This document shows positions 49,700 to 57,904 of a stretch of DNA of 64,000 nucleotides, piece by piece (the stretch's first letter is position 1; every line of letters starts with the position of its first letter). Both the position numbers and the translations under genes were made by a program. This DNA is from Massilia sp. CF038 (GTDB lineage: Bacteria > Pseudomonadota > Gammaproteobacteria > Burkholderiales > Burkholderiaceae_D): NCBI RefSeq assembly GCF_900129765.1, contig NZ_FQWU01000006.1:62001-126000 (forward strand), written 5' to 3'. The notes beneath the pieces were generated by a model, which was given only the letters and a program-made list of their open reading frames with translations, ran no database searches and was not told where the DNA came from.

Positions 49700-50311
49700 A
49701 TGCATCAAACAGACAGCACTTCCCCAGCAATGCACCTGACCCGCTTTGGCGCGGGCATCTTCACCATTCACGATTTTTTGAGCGCGCAAGAATGCGCGGG
49801 ATTGATCGCACAAAGCGAACAGATCGGTTTCACGGAAGCGGTGATCAGCACCGACGAAGGTGACCGCATCCTCAAGGACGCTCGCAATAATGACCGTATT
49901 CTGCATGACGATGCAGATCTGGCCAAGCGCCTGTTCACGCGCGCCCTGCCTTGCCTGCCGCCCGACCTGGACCGCTGGTACCCAAGCGGTTTCAATCCGC
50001 GTTTCCGGTTCTATCGCTACACGAACGAGCAGTTCTTCAAATGGCATCAGGATGGGACATATCGCCCGTCAGAGCAGGAAGAAAGTATGCTGACGTTCAT
50101 CATTTACCTGAATGCAGACTACGAGGGTGGCGCGACGGAATTTGGCTGGGAATCCATTCGCCCGCAGACTGGTATGGCGCTGGTCTTCCCGCACCGTTTG
50201 CGGCATCAGGGAGCGCGCGTGCTGGCAGGAACCAAATATGTGCTGCGAACGGACGTGATGTATCGTAACGCAGCGGATCAGACGGGAACCCCATGCATGA
50301 AATTCATTTAA
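49700..50311 (+). CDS. Prolyl 4-hydroxylase-like 2-oxoglutarate/Fe(II) oxygenase
   Basis: A 203-aa dioxygenase of the prolyl 4-hydroxylase alpha-subunit class. Fe(II) ligands: His116 and Asp118 (WHQDG) and His169 (RHQG); the 2-oxoglutarate-binding Lys is Lys179 (GTKYVLRTDVMY). These enzymes couple 2-oxoglutarate decarboxylation to hydroxylation of a protein or small substrate; the target here is unknown. RBS GCGAGAGC lies six bases before ATG 49700. Its stop overlaps the next gene by 19 bp. First gene of a three-gene set. Confidence 0.9.
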   Translation: MHQTDSTSPAMHLTRFGAGIFTIHDFLSAQECAGLIAQSEQIGFTEAVISTDEGDRILKDARNNDRILHDDADLAKRLFTRALPCLPPDLDRWYPSGFNPRFRFYRYTNEQFFKWHQDGTYRPSEQEESMLTFIIYLNADYEGGATEFGWESIRPQTGMALVFPHRLRHQGARVLAGTKYVLRTDVMYRNAADQTGTPCMKFI

Positions 50312-50871
50312 CGACGGCGAACATCGCGAGCGCAGAATGGCCGGCCTTTGAACAGTTTGCCACTGACGTTGGCGCCAAAATCCTGGTGATCGAACTCGCG
50401 CGCGGAAACTATCCGCTGCAGCCGATGCTGACTCTGGCGCATGACGGGGATGTCGACGCGGCCCTCGTGTTTGCACATGGTTTGGCGCAGCAGTGCAGCA
50501 AGCATTACCCGGTCGTGCGCTGCAAGATTGAACAGGCGCTTGTTGTGGCCGATACGGATGCCTCGACGCGCCCGCCGCTCTATTTTGAATGGCACGGGCG
50601 TGTGCCAATTGCGCCATCCACGCGTCCACAGCTGTCTGAGCTGAGCCAGCGCTTTGGCGGCCACTTATCGAACAATGTACAGCGTGGCAGCGACAACTGT
50701 TTTGTCACGCTGCGTGAAACCGGCGCCTTCGCCGCGTTGGCGGCGCGCGTCGATGCGTTGTGCGCAGCCCTGAGCTTGCAAGGGTGGGCACCAGGCAAAC
50801 AACAGTGGGAGCGCGTCGTGTACGATAGTAATCTTTCTTTGGATACCGGCTGGCTGGAGTCCGTGCAATGA
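50293..50871 (+). CDS. Conserved protein of unknown function, middle gene of the oxygenase/NTase set
   Basis: A 192-aa protein, starting inside the last 19 bp of the oxygenase gene and sharing 4 bp (ATGA) with the next. Two halves: a mixed alpha/beta N-terminal region (ANIASAEWPAFEQF, KILVIELARGNYPLQPMLTL), and a C-terminal part with ordered landmarks VRCKIEQAL, YFEWHGRVPI, GGHLSNNVQRGSDN and CFVTLRETG. The pattern K-I-E ... Y-F-E-x-H ... H-L-S-x-N ... F-V-T-x-R recalls a widespread uncharacterised domain found in bacteria and some eukaryotes. No function can be given. Confidence 0.75.
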   Translation: MHEIHLTTANIASAEWPAFEQFATDVGAKILVIELARGNYPLQPMLTLAHDGDVDAALVFAHGLAQQCSKHYPVVRCKIEQALVVADTDASTRPPLYFEWHGRVPIAPSTRPQLSELSQRFGGHLSNNVQRGSDNCFVTLRETGAFAALAARVDALCAALSLQGWAPGKQQWERVVYDSNLSLDTGWLESVQ

Positions 50872-51791
50872 AAATCAGTGAAGCAGACATCGCTGCATTT
50901 GCCGAGCGAACGGGTGTTGCGCGCACGGACGTTCTCCGCATTGCGGTGGAGGAGGCCTTCCTGCGGCGCGCGGCTGTGGTCAATGGTCCTTTCATGCTGA
51001 AAGGCAGCTACGTCACGCGCCAGCAGCTCGCTGAAGGCTGGCGCCGCATGCCTGGAGATCTTGATTGGGTCGGCCTGGGTCCGCTTGATGCCTTGGCGCT
51101 CACACAGTGGGTGACCGCGGTCACCGAGACCGAGCTGGACGATGGTGTCCGCTTCCGCAGCTTTTCCGAGAACGCCTTTTGGCGCAGTATCGATTATGCG
51201 ATGGACGATGATTTTCCGACCGTGAACACGGACCTGGTCGCCTGGGTCGGCGAACAGCTGCACGAGATCAATGGGATGGACGTCAGCTTCGGTCTGACCT
51301 TGCAACCGCCGCCGCGTCCCCTTGCCTATCAGCCTGCCTTTGGTCCTTCCTTTGTGCTGCCGTCGAGCTGTGCGCTGGAACTGCAGCTGGCGTGGAAACT
51401 GCACCAGTGTCTGGTGCGGCCACGCTTCAAGGACATGCTGGACCTGATGTTGGTGTTACGCGAAAACGAGGTTCAGTCAGTGCTCATCTGGAATGCGATG
51501 GAAGATGAGTGCCGGGATGGGACACCGATTGCACGTTTCAACTGGCTGCTTGACTGCACCATTGGCCAGCATCCGCACTGGCGCAGTATCGGGAGGGGAG
51601 CGCACTCGGCTGCCGAATACTTCTGGATATGGCGCAACTCCCCCAAGGGCAAAGGCGACAATTATCATGCAGAGCTGGTCCTGTCGGATATCTTTATCGA
51701 CAGCGGCAATGTGCCATCGACCTTCGATGGCTTTCTGGCAGAACTGGCTGCGCTGTTAAAACGCGCTGGATTCCTGACCGTGCGAGCTTAG
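50868..51791 (+). CDS. AbiEii-like nucleotidyltransferase
   Basis: A 307-aa protein resembling the AbiEii/AbiGii nucleotidyltransferase family. The polymerase-beta-type motif FMLKGS (residues 42-47) is followed by D64-L-D66, the metal-binding pair. The downstream helix LELQLAWKLHQCLVRPRFKD and then MLDLMLVLRE match the family's K-x4-R-x2-KD-x2-D pattern. In abortive infection the family partner is the AbiEi antitoxin (winged helix), which is absent here; the partner is the 192-aa protein instead. Reaction: transfer of nucleotides to an unknown target. Family moderate to good, biology unknown. Confidence 0.75.
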   Translation: MKISEADIAAFAERTGVARTDVLRIAVEEAFLRRAAVVNGPFMLKGSYVTRQQLAEGWRRMPGDLDWVGLGPLDALALTQWVTAVTETELDDGVRFRSFSENAFWRSIDYAMDDDFPTVNTDLVAWVGEQLHEINGMDVSFGLTLQPPPRPLAYQPAFGPSFVLPSSCALELQLAWKLHQCLVRPRFKDMLDLMLVLRENEVQSVLIWNAMEDECRDGTPIARFNWLLDCTIGQHPHWRSIGRGAHSAAEYFWIWRNSPKGKGDNYHAELVLSDIFIDSGNVPSTFDGFLAELAALLKRAGFLTVRA

Positions 51792-51834
51792 CCTCGAGCC
51801 TGCAACTGGCCAGATTGTTCCGGCATGAAAAGGT

Positions 51835-52659
51835 TCAGTGCTCGGCTTGCAAAGCCAGCAGTTCAGTTCGTAACTGATTCATGGCTGGCGTTTCACGCCT
51901 TGCTTGCGGGATCTGGTCGATCGACGCCAGGCCCGCTTGCACCGCTTCGCGCGCTGTCCCCTGGCGCTCGGCAGCGATTAATATTCTTGCCTTGCGCAGG
52001 TAGAGTTCCGGCAGTCCCTGGCCTTGCACAATCATGGCGTCCAGCCGTTGCAGGGCGTCGTCCCAGGCGCTCGATGCGACGTTCAGGCTGATGGCCTTGT
52101 TTTGCAGCACAGTCAGCCTTCCCAGTTTTTGCATGCCTTCATCCAGACTACGAAGCGCTTCGGCAGTCGCGCCTGCTTTGCCCTGTGCCTCGGCAAGGTG
52201 CAAGAAATGTTCAGGCGTGGGCTCCGCAGCCTGGTCCACAGCGATGCGGAACGCTTTCTCGGCGGCGCGGTACTGATCCTGCGCCAGCAAAACTTGCCCG
52301 TACAAGCTTTGACCTCGCACGATGGCGCCAGGTTCACCATGCAGCATCGATAAGAACTTCTCAGCGTGCCGCTGCGCATCGGGGAATCGCTTCTGATTGA
52401 AAGCCTGTTCGGCCAGGTAATAGTAGGCCGACCGCTCCTGCGGATTGCGCTTCAGCGCAGAAAGGAAATCCTGCGTTGCCGCCTTGTTGTTGCCATGTTC
52501 AAGTTGCAGCCGCCCACGCTGGACCAGCAGCGGCGCACTTTGGCCTTCGCGCCGCATCGTCGCATTCAGATCGCGGATTTGATCGTGCAGGGCGCCATGG
52601 GCCAACGCCGGCCCAGTGCACAACAGCAAAGCCAATAATAGGCGGTTCAACTGCATCAT
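51835..52659 (-). CDS. TPR-repeat protein, exported
   Basis: A 274-aa protein with a signal peptide (MMQLNRLLLALLLCTGPALAHG) and TPR-like repeats across residues ~40-200 (for example LLVQRGRLQLEHGNNKAATQDF and AYYYLAEQAFNQKRFPDAQRH). Terminal gene of the cytochrome/phosphatase operon, 57 bp after the phosphatase, with GGAGAGG a few bases before the start. Likely a periplasmic scaffold; partner unknown. The signal and position suggest the whole operon acts outside the cytoplasm. Confidence 0.8.
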   Translation of the reverse strand: MMQLNRLLLALLLCTGPALAHGALHDQIRDLNATMRREGQSAPLLVQRGRLQLEHGNNKAATQDFLSALKRNPQERSAYYYLAEQAFNQKRFPDAQRHAEKFLSMLHGEPGAIVRGQSLYGQVLLAQDQYRAAEKAFRIAVDQAAEPTPEHFLHLAEAQGKAGATAEALRSLDEGMQKLGRLTVLQNKAISLNVASSAWDDALQRLDAMIVQGQGLPELYLRKARILIAAERQGTAREAVQAGLASIDQIPQARRETPAMNQLRTELLALQAEH

Positions 52660-52678
52660 GCGATCCTCTCCATGAAAG

Positions 52679-52700
52679 CGGCGGGAGTCGTCCCCCGCCG
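52679..52700 (-). other. Hairpin between phosphatase and TPR genes
   Basis: CGGCGGG-x8-CCCGCCG stem of 7 bp with a short following CTTT on the minus strand. It may weaken transcription into the TPR gene (attenuator) rather than terminate it. Confidence 0.45.
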
Positions 52701-52716
52701 TCGTGCTTTTCAGCGA

Positions 52717-54852
52717 TTAATTTTGATACGTGATGCTCAGGGTCGGCCGTTGCGAGACCGTGCCGTACTCGCTGGAGCGCAAGTCTACGCCGTCGGAACT
52801 GCTGGAGCGCACCGTCAAGCCGTGATTGGCAACCGACCCGTTCAACCATCCCTGCACCATGGCGATGCCGGCGGCGTTGAGCGTGATCGTGTGGGCGCCA
52901 TTGGCACTCGGTACAAAGTTGCCGATCTCGGTACCCTGCGCGCCGGCGATGTTGGCGTTGCTCCAGGTGGCCGTGCTTTCAGTCCAGGCCGCGTTGCGCG
53001 CATACAGCCGGTAAGTGCCAGCGCTTGGATTGAACGCTTGCAAACCCACACGTACGGACTTGACGGTCGCGCTGGTCGGGATGCCAGTCACGCCCCATTT
53101 GAGGAGGGACACCAGTTCGCCGCGCGAGCCATCCGACCCATCCGCCATCACCGCGCTGGCGCTGCCGAAGTTGGAGCCGCTGGCACCGCTGGCCACATAC
53201 GTATCCTGGGTGCCAGCATAACCGTTCAAGCCGTCGCGCAAGTCCACCGTGACCGTTGTGCTGCCGGCACCGAGCGTGGTGGCATTGGCCACGTTGGAGT
53301 AAGCCGAGGGACCGGCACTGTTTTTGGCGCGCACGCGGTAGTAGTAGGTCGTGCTGGCGGCCAGGCCTGTGCTGGCATAGGCCTGCACATTGCTGCCGAC
53401 GGAAGACAGCGCTGCCCAGTTGACATTGTCGCTGGAGCGTTCGACGTCGAAGCCGGTTTCATTGTTGGCATTGTCGGTCCATGCCAGGTTGATGGCGGAC
53501 GAGGAAGCGGCTGTTGCCGTCAGCGCGCCAGGCGCGGCAGGTGTGGTCGGCGGTGTGGTGTTTTTGCTGATGGTGAAATAATCGCGTACCGCGCCGTTGT
53601 TGTTCAGGTATTTGATGTCCATGGTCTGGTTCGATACATCAATGACCATCGAGCCCAGTTCATTCAATGACAAGAACATGGCAGGGTGATTCAAGGTCCC
53701 GCCACTGACCTGGCCGGATGCGCCCACGACCGAATACACGGCGCCGGAGTGCGGCAGGCTGGCCGTTTTTGTATAAGCGCCCGTGCCATCGACGCGGCCG
53801 CTGCCGCCGTTGACTTCAAACGAGCTGCTGTAGGTGCTGGAGACGCCATAGTGGCCGTCGATGAATTTGGAGCGCTCGTACGAATGGCTGTGGCCAGTAA
53901 GAACCAGATCGACGCCATAGTTTTCCAGGATCGGCAGGAAGTTCTTGCGCATTTCAATCAGGTTCGTTTCGGTGTCTGAATTGTGCGAGCCCTTGGTATA
54001 GGGCGGATGGTGCCAGATGGCGATCAGCCAGGTGGCGGTGACGTTGGCCAGGTCGGCTTTCATCCAGTTCATCATCGCCCCATTGGTGGCGCGGCTGGTC
54101 TCGTTCGAGTCGAGCACGATCACGTGGATATTGCCGTAGTTGAAGGAGTAGTAGGCTTCAGTGCCGGAAGCCACACCGCCCGCTTCGGCGTTCTTCGGAA
54201 AGGTATGGATATCGTAGTAAGGGCCGCTCTGCGTTGCGGAATCGGCGCTGGTGCCGTCATGGTTGCCAATCGTGGCCCACAGCGGCGACTGGCGCATCAT
54301 CTCGGGGTACACATTGAACATATTGGTCTGGTATTCGGCATCGGTGCCACTGTTGTAGGCGTTATCGCCCAGCATCAGCCAGAAATCCGTGTACGTGCTG
54401 CCGGTGTAATTGCGATAAGCCTTGTACACCGCTGCTTGCCCGGAGGAACCCGTGCCTGCATCGCCGATGACCCAGATGCGCGCGGGTTCCGCCGTGCCCG
54501 CTGTGGGCGAGGTTTTGAAATAGTAGGTCGCGTCGCCAGCTTGCACAGCGCCACTGGCACCCACGTTGTAGAAATACTTCGTGTTTGGGCTCAGGCCGGT
54601 CAGTTTGACAATGTGCTCCTTTGTCGACGTGGCGCTCGAGGCAGTCGATGTCAGGCTGCTGGCGCTGGCGCCGTATTGCACGCGGCTATCCGTCGCCGTA
54701 TCGGTTCGCCAGCGTACGGTGATGCTGTCGCTGCTGGCGCTTTGCAGGTAGGGCCCGCGTACGACCGAGGCGGCAAATGCCAGCGACGACGACAGTAGAA
54801 CGACAAGCACGATGCAGGACTTTACAACGCCATCCATTTTCTTATGCAGCAT
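52717..54852 (-). CDS. Secreted purple-acid-phosphatase-like metallophosphoesterase with FN3 and DNRLRE domains
   Basis: A 711-aa exported enzyme. Order: signal peptide (~1-28), N-terminal PAP FN3-like domain (~29-115, RGPYLQSASSDSITVRWRTD), metallophosphoesterase core (~125-400; GDAGTG, GDNAY, GNHDG, HHPPY and GHSHSYER motifs of the dinuclear metal site), a second FN3 domain (~455-540), and a C-terminal DNRLRE-type domain (~550-711, ATVKSVRVGLQAF, WTESTATW). It cleaves phosphate esters and the extra domains suggest surface or polymer binding. Second gene of the operon after the cytochrome. Confidence 0.92.
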   Translation of the reverse strand: MLHKKMDGVVKSCIVLVVLLSSSLAFAASVVRGPYLQSASSDSITVRWRTDTATDSRVQYGASASSLTSTASSATSTKEHIVKLTGLSPNTKYFYNVGASGAVQAGDATYYFKTSPTAGTAEPARIWVIGDAGTGSSGQAAVYKAYRNYTGSTYTDFWLMLGDNAYNSGTDAEYQTNMFNVYPEMMRQSPLWATIGNHDGTSADSATQSGPYYDIHTFPKNAEAGGVASGTEAYYSFNYGNIHVIVLDSNETSRATNGAMMNWMKADLANVTATWLIAIWHHPPYTKGSHNSDTETNLIEMRKNFLPILENYGVDLVLTGHSHSYERSKFIDGHYGVSSTYSSSFEVNGGSGRVDGTGAYTKTASLPHSGAVYSVVGASGQVSGGTLNHPAMFLSLNELGSMVIDVSNQTMDIKYLNNNGAVRDYFTISKNTTPPTTPAAPGALTATAASSSAINLAWTDNANNETGFDVERSSDNVNWAALSSVGSNVQAYASTGLAASTTYYYRVRAKNSAGPSAYSNVANATTLGAGSTTVTVDLRDGLNGYAGTQDTYVASGASGSNFGSASAVMADGSDGSRGELVSLLKWGVTGIPTSATVKSVRVGLQAFNPSAGTYRLYARNAAWTESTATWSNANIAGAQGTEIGNFVPSANGAHTITLNAAGIAMVQGWLNGSVANHGLTVRSSSSDGVDLRSSEYGTVSQRPTLSITYQN

Positions 54853-54885
54853 TTGTTTTCTCCATATCCACGGTTTGTAGAACGA

Positions 54886-55746
54886 CTACTTGCGCTCTTC
54901 GGAATAACTTCTGAGCAGGGCCAGCGACTTCAGGCGCTCACTGGACGAGCCGGGTAGTGTTTGCATCAATTCCTCATCGGGCAGCGTGGCCGCGGCCTTT
55001 AACCAAAGATCGGCGGCCGTCCGATCCAGCCTGGCTGCAACGGGCAAATCCATGCGCGGCCGCAGCGCAAGCACATAAAACGACACGGCCCACAACTCGT
55101 CCTCGGCCAAGGACGCAAAGCTTGGCATGGCGGTGTTCTGCACGCCCAATTTGGCGGAGGTGTACACGGACAAGGGCGACATGGATGCCATGCGGCCAGA
55201 ATCGAGAAAATTCATGGGTTTCGATGCCAGTGTCTGCGCTGCAGCGCCCTGGCCGTTGCCCGACGCGCCGTGGCAGGACGCACAATTGGCTGCGAACAGC
55301 TGTTTCCCCTGTAGCAGGCTGGGCCAGTTGCGCGGCGCGGTTGCCGTGCCACCGGCCACATAGATGGCATCACGCGCTTTCAATGCCTGCTTCTTGATGG
55401 CGTCAGGCTGCGCTTTTTCCTTGATCAGCTCGATGAGTCTTTCGATATCGGTGCGGATGGCCGGCTCAGCTTTGATCGCCTTGACCTGATCACTCACTTC
55501 CAGCGCGGAGCCGCTGACCACCAGTTGCTCGACGTATTCATCTTCGTCGATGACTTTGCCGTTCGCCACGGCCAGCGCGTAGTCGCGAGAAACGTAATCG
55601 AGCATTTGCGCCACGAAATCGGCCGTGTACGCGGGGCGGATACTTTCCTGCGCAGAGGCGTCGGGCGCCACGCTACCGTACAGGAGCAAGGTCGACAGCG
55701 CCACGGACGCAAGAAGGGAGGATGCAGCCAAAGTTCTATCGATCAT
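54886..55746 (-). CDS. FTR1-type cytochrome c domain protein lacking the iron permease
   Basis: A 286-aa exported c-type cytochrome. Signal peptide to about residue 32, then a helical N-terminal part (YTADFVAQMLDYVSRDY) typical of the leader of FTR1-family fusion proteins, and a heme-binding domain with C155-A-S-C158-H159 and axial Met207 (NTAMPSFA). The block NFLDSGRMASMSPLSVYTSAKLG matches the cytochrome half of bacterial FTR1 iron permeases, but the permease itself is missing and the stop is clean. ATG 55746 has a modest site; the frame to 55818 lacks a signal. First gene of the operon. Confidence 0.85.
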   Translation of the reverse strand: MIDRTLAASSLLASVALSTLLLYGSVAPDASAQESIRPAYTADFVAQMLDYVSRDYALAVANGKVIDEDEYVEQLVVSGSALEVSDQVKAIKAEPAIRTDIERLIELIKEKAQPDAIKKQALKARDAIYVAGGTATAPRNWPSLLQGKQLFAANCASCHGASGNGQGAAAQTLASKPMNFLDSGRMASMSPLSVYTSAKLGVQNTAMPSFASLAEDELWAVSFYVLALRPRMDLPVAARLDRTAADLWLKAAATLPDEELMQTLPGSSSERLKSLALLRSYSEERK

Positions 55747-56027
55747 GGAATGTACTGAAAGAAACGCTGGAACCGACGAGTGTACATACGCGAAATGACG
55801 TGTCAATGACAATGGCAAGGCGTGGGCGATCCGAGACAGCGCGCTAAAAAATCGAACGCAGTGACCGTTTTTGTGTCATGGAAATAACAATGTTGCTCGC
55901 ATCAATTCAGGTTTTCTGAATCTATCATTCAGATGCAAGGCTTTGATTCCGATTCCGGGCCGTCATACAGTGCATGCATCGGCTCACGCAAAGCGGGGCT
56001 GCTCATCCACCACAAAGGAGTCTCACC

Positions 56028-56792
56028 ATGCAACGTCTTCAATCCAAAGTCGCCATCATTACTGGCGCCAGTTCCGGCATCGGCCGCGCCACTGCGCTTT
56101 TGTTCGCCAGCGAAGGCGCGCAGCTGGTCGTCGGCGCGCGCCGCCAGGCCGAACTCGACAGTTTGGTACAAGAGATTGCGACCGCCGGCGGACGCGCGGT
56201 GGCACTGGCCGGCGATGTCCGCGACGAGGCGTATGCGCAGGCGCTGGTCGCGACGGCGCTGGAACAATTTGGCCGTCTGGACATTGCCTTCAACAACGCC
56301 GGTACCCTGGGCGAAATGGGTGACAGCAGCCAGGTCAGCCTGGCGGGCTGGACCGACACGCTGCATACCAATCTGACCAGCGCCTTCCTCGGTGCCAAGT
56401 ATCAGATTCCAGCGATGCAAAAAACGGGCGGCGGTTCAGTGATTTTCACGTCCACCTTTGTCGGCCACAGCTTTGCTTTCCCTGGCGTGGCGGCGTATGC
56501 GGCAAGCAAATCGGGGCTGATCGGACTGACCCAGGCACTGGCTGCCGAGTACGGCCCGAGCGGGGTGCGTGTCAATGCAGTACTGCCGGGCGCGGTGGAC
56601 ACCGAGATGTATCGCGAGATGAATAATACGGAAGAGTCGCAAGCCTACATCAAGGGTTTGCATGCCTTGAAGCGCGCCGCCCTGCCCGATGAACTGGCGC
56701 GCTCGGTTTTGTATTTGGCATCCGATGATGCAACGTTTACGACCGGAACGGCAATGCTGGTTGATGGGGGCGCCTCCATCACGCGTAGCTGA
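56028..56792 (+). CDS. Short-chain dehydrogenase/reductase (SDR)
   Basis: A 254-aa classical SDR oxidoreductase. Cofactor motif TGASSGIGRA (residues ~13-22), NNAG at about 90, the catalytic Tyr-x3-Lys is YAASK (about residues 159-163) and the C-terminal LVDGGASI. Acidic-residue pattern near the first loop (GARRQ) suggests NADPH preference, though not firmly. RBS AAAGGAGTCTCACC precedes ATG 56028. Substrate unknown; typical soluble enzyme of carbonyl metabolism. Confidence 0.92.
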   Translation: MQRLQSKVAIITGASSGIGRATALLFASEGAQLVVGARRQAELDSLVQEIATAGGRAVALAGDVRDEAYAQALVATALEQFGRLDIAFNNAGTLGEMGDSSQVSLAGWTDTLHTNLTSAFLGAKYQIPAMQKTGGGSVIFTSTFVGHSFAFPGVAAYAASKSGLIGLTQALAAEYGPSGVRVNAVLPGAVDTEMYREMNNTEESQAYIKGLHALKRAALPDELARSVLYLASDDATFTTGTAMLVDGGASITRS

Positions 56793-56850
56793 AAGCGGCC
56801 CCGTCTTGACTACAATGATGGTGAATACAACATTGTAGAAGGAGCCCGAC

Positions 56851-57795
56851 GTGAAAATTTCTTCCATCATCCGCGCGCTGGCCTGCGCCACCGTCTTGCT
56901 TTACTGGCCGGCGGCGCAGGCCAGTGTCTGGACGGTCGGCGATTTGTACAGCTCGACCGCATTTTCTTCAACGATTCGCCACTACGATGCGAAGGGCAAT
57001 TACCTCGACTCCCTGACATTGGGGGCGGCGTACGGAGATGACGTCAAAGGCATGGCGTTTGGTGCGAACGGCCTGCTGTATGCGGTCAGCTCGAAAGACC
57101 GCGACATGGCAGTCACAGCGCTCGATAGCGAGGGCAAGGTGCACGCCACCTATTCCGGCCCGGGCTTTATCGCAGGAGATCTGTCGTACGGGAACATCGC
57201 GTTTGGCAGGAACGGTCAATTCTATGTCGCGGGCGCGGAAAATCTGGTCGCATTTACGCCGGGCGATCGCGTGGGCCGCGTGATTTACCAGAACAATCAA
57301 GTCTACGACGTGCAGGTTCTTCCATCCGGTAACTTGATGGTGCTTACCGTCGACGCGCTGGAGGAAATCACGCCGTCCGGCCAATGGGTGCGTTCAATCA
57401 ATGCGCCGTGGCTGAGCTATGGCCGTGGCCTCGAATACGACCCGGTCAACAATGATCTGTTCGTGACCATGGTTGGTTCTCCCGGCAGCTTTTTCCAGCT
57501 GACTCGTGTGGATGGTACGACCGGTGAAGTGGAAGCCACGTCCAGCTACTGGTATGGGGCCGATTTGCTGCTCACCGATGCGCGCGAATTAATTGTTGGA
57601 AGTCAAGCGCAAGCCGCCGGGCTATTCGATCTGAATTTGAACTTCCAGGGCACGCTGCCCGGTGATGCGGATATCTTCCTTGCGCAGTACGTAAGGCCGG
57701 CTTTCGCCGTGCCTGCGCCAGCCAGCGCCGCGTTGCTGTTGGCAGGCTTGGCGGCCTTGCTTGCGACGCGCCGCCGGCATCTGCATGCCCGGTAA
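56851..57795 (+). CDS. Putative PEP-CTERM-type exported protein
   Basis: A 314-aa secreted protein. Signal peptide (ALACATVLLYWPAAQA); the body shows repeated short beta segments (DVKGMAFGANGLLYAVSS, NIAFGRNGQFYVAGAENLVAF), likely a beta-propeller. The C-terminus is VPAPASAALLLAGLAALL followed by basic ATRRR, a variant of the PEP-CTERM sorting signal (VPEPAS, hydrophobic helix, Arg). No exosortase gene is in the window. GTG 56851 is the start with AAGGAG upstream. Surface sorting inferred. Confidence 0.75.
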   Translation: MKISSIIRALACATVLLYWPAAQASVWTVGDLYSSTAFSSTIRHYDAKGNYLDSLTLGAAYGDDVKGMAFGANGLLYAVSSKDRDMAVTALDSEGKVHATYSGPGFIAGDLSYGNIAFGRNGQFYVAGAENLVAFTPGDRVGRVIYQNNQVYDVQVLPSGNLMVLTVDALEEITPSGQWVRSINAPWLSYGRGLEYDPVNNDLFVTMVGSPGSFFQLTRVDGTTGEVEATSSYWYGADLLLTDARELIVGSQAQAAGLFDLNLNFQGTLPGDADIFLAQYVRPAFAVPAPASAALLLAGLAALLATRRRHLHAR

Positions 57796-57904
57796 GCGGG
57801 TCCCGCTGTTGTTTTTTGTGTACGAACGGAAAAATTGGTTATCTGGAATTCTTTACTGGCTATAATCACCGGTCTTTGTAAAACTAACAACTTCCGGACC
57901 GTTC

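Noticed and set aside
50868-51791. Classical AbiE toxin-antitoxin pair
   Set aside because: The antitoxin-type winged-helix AbiEi is absent and the upstream gene is unrelated, so a TA assignment is not supported.
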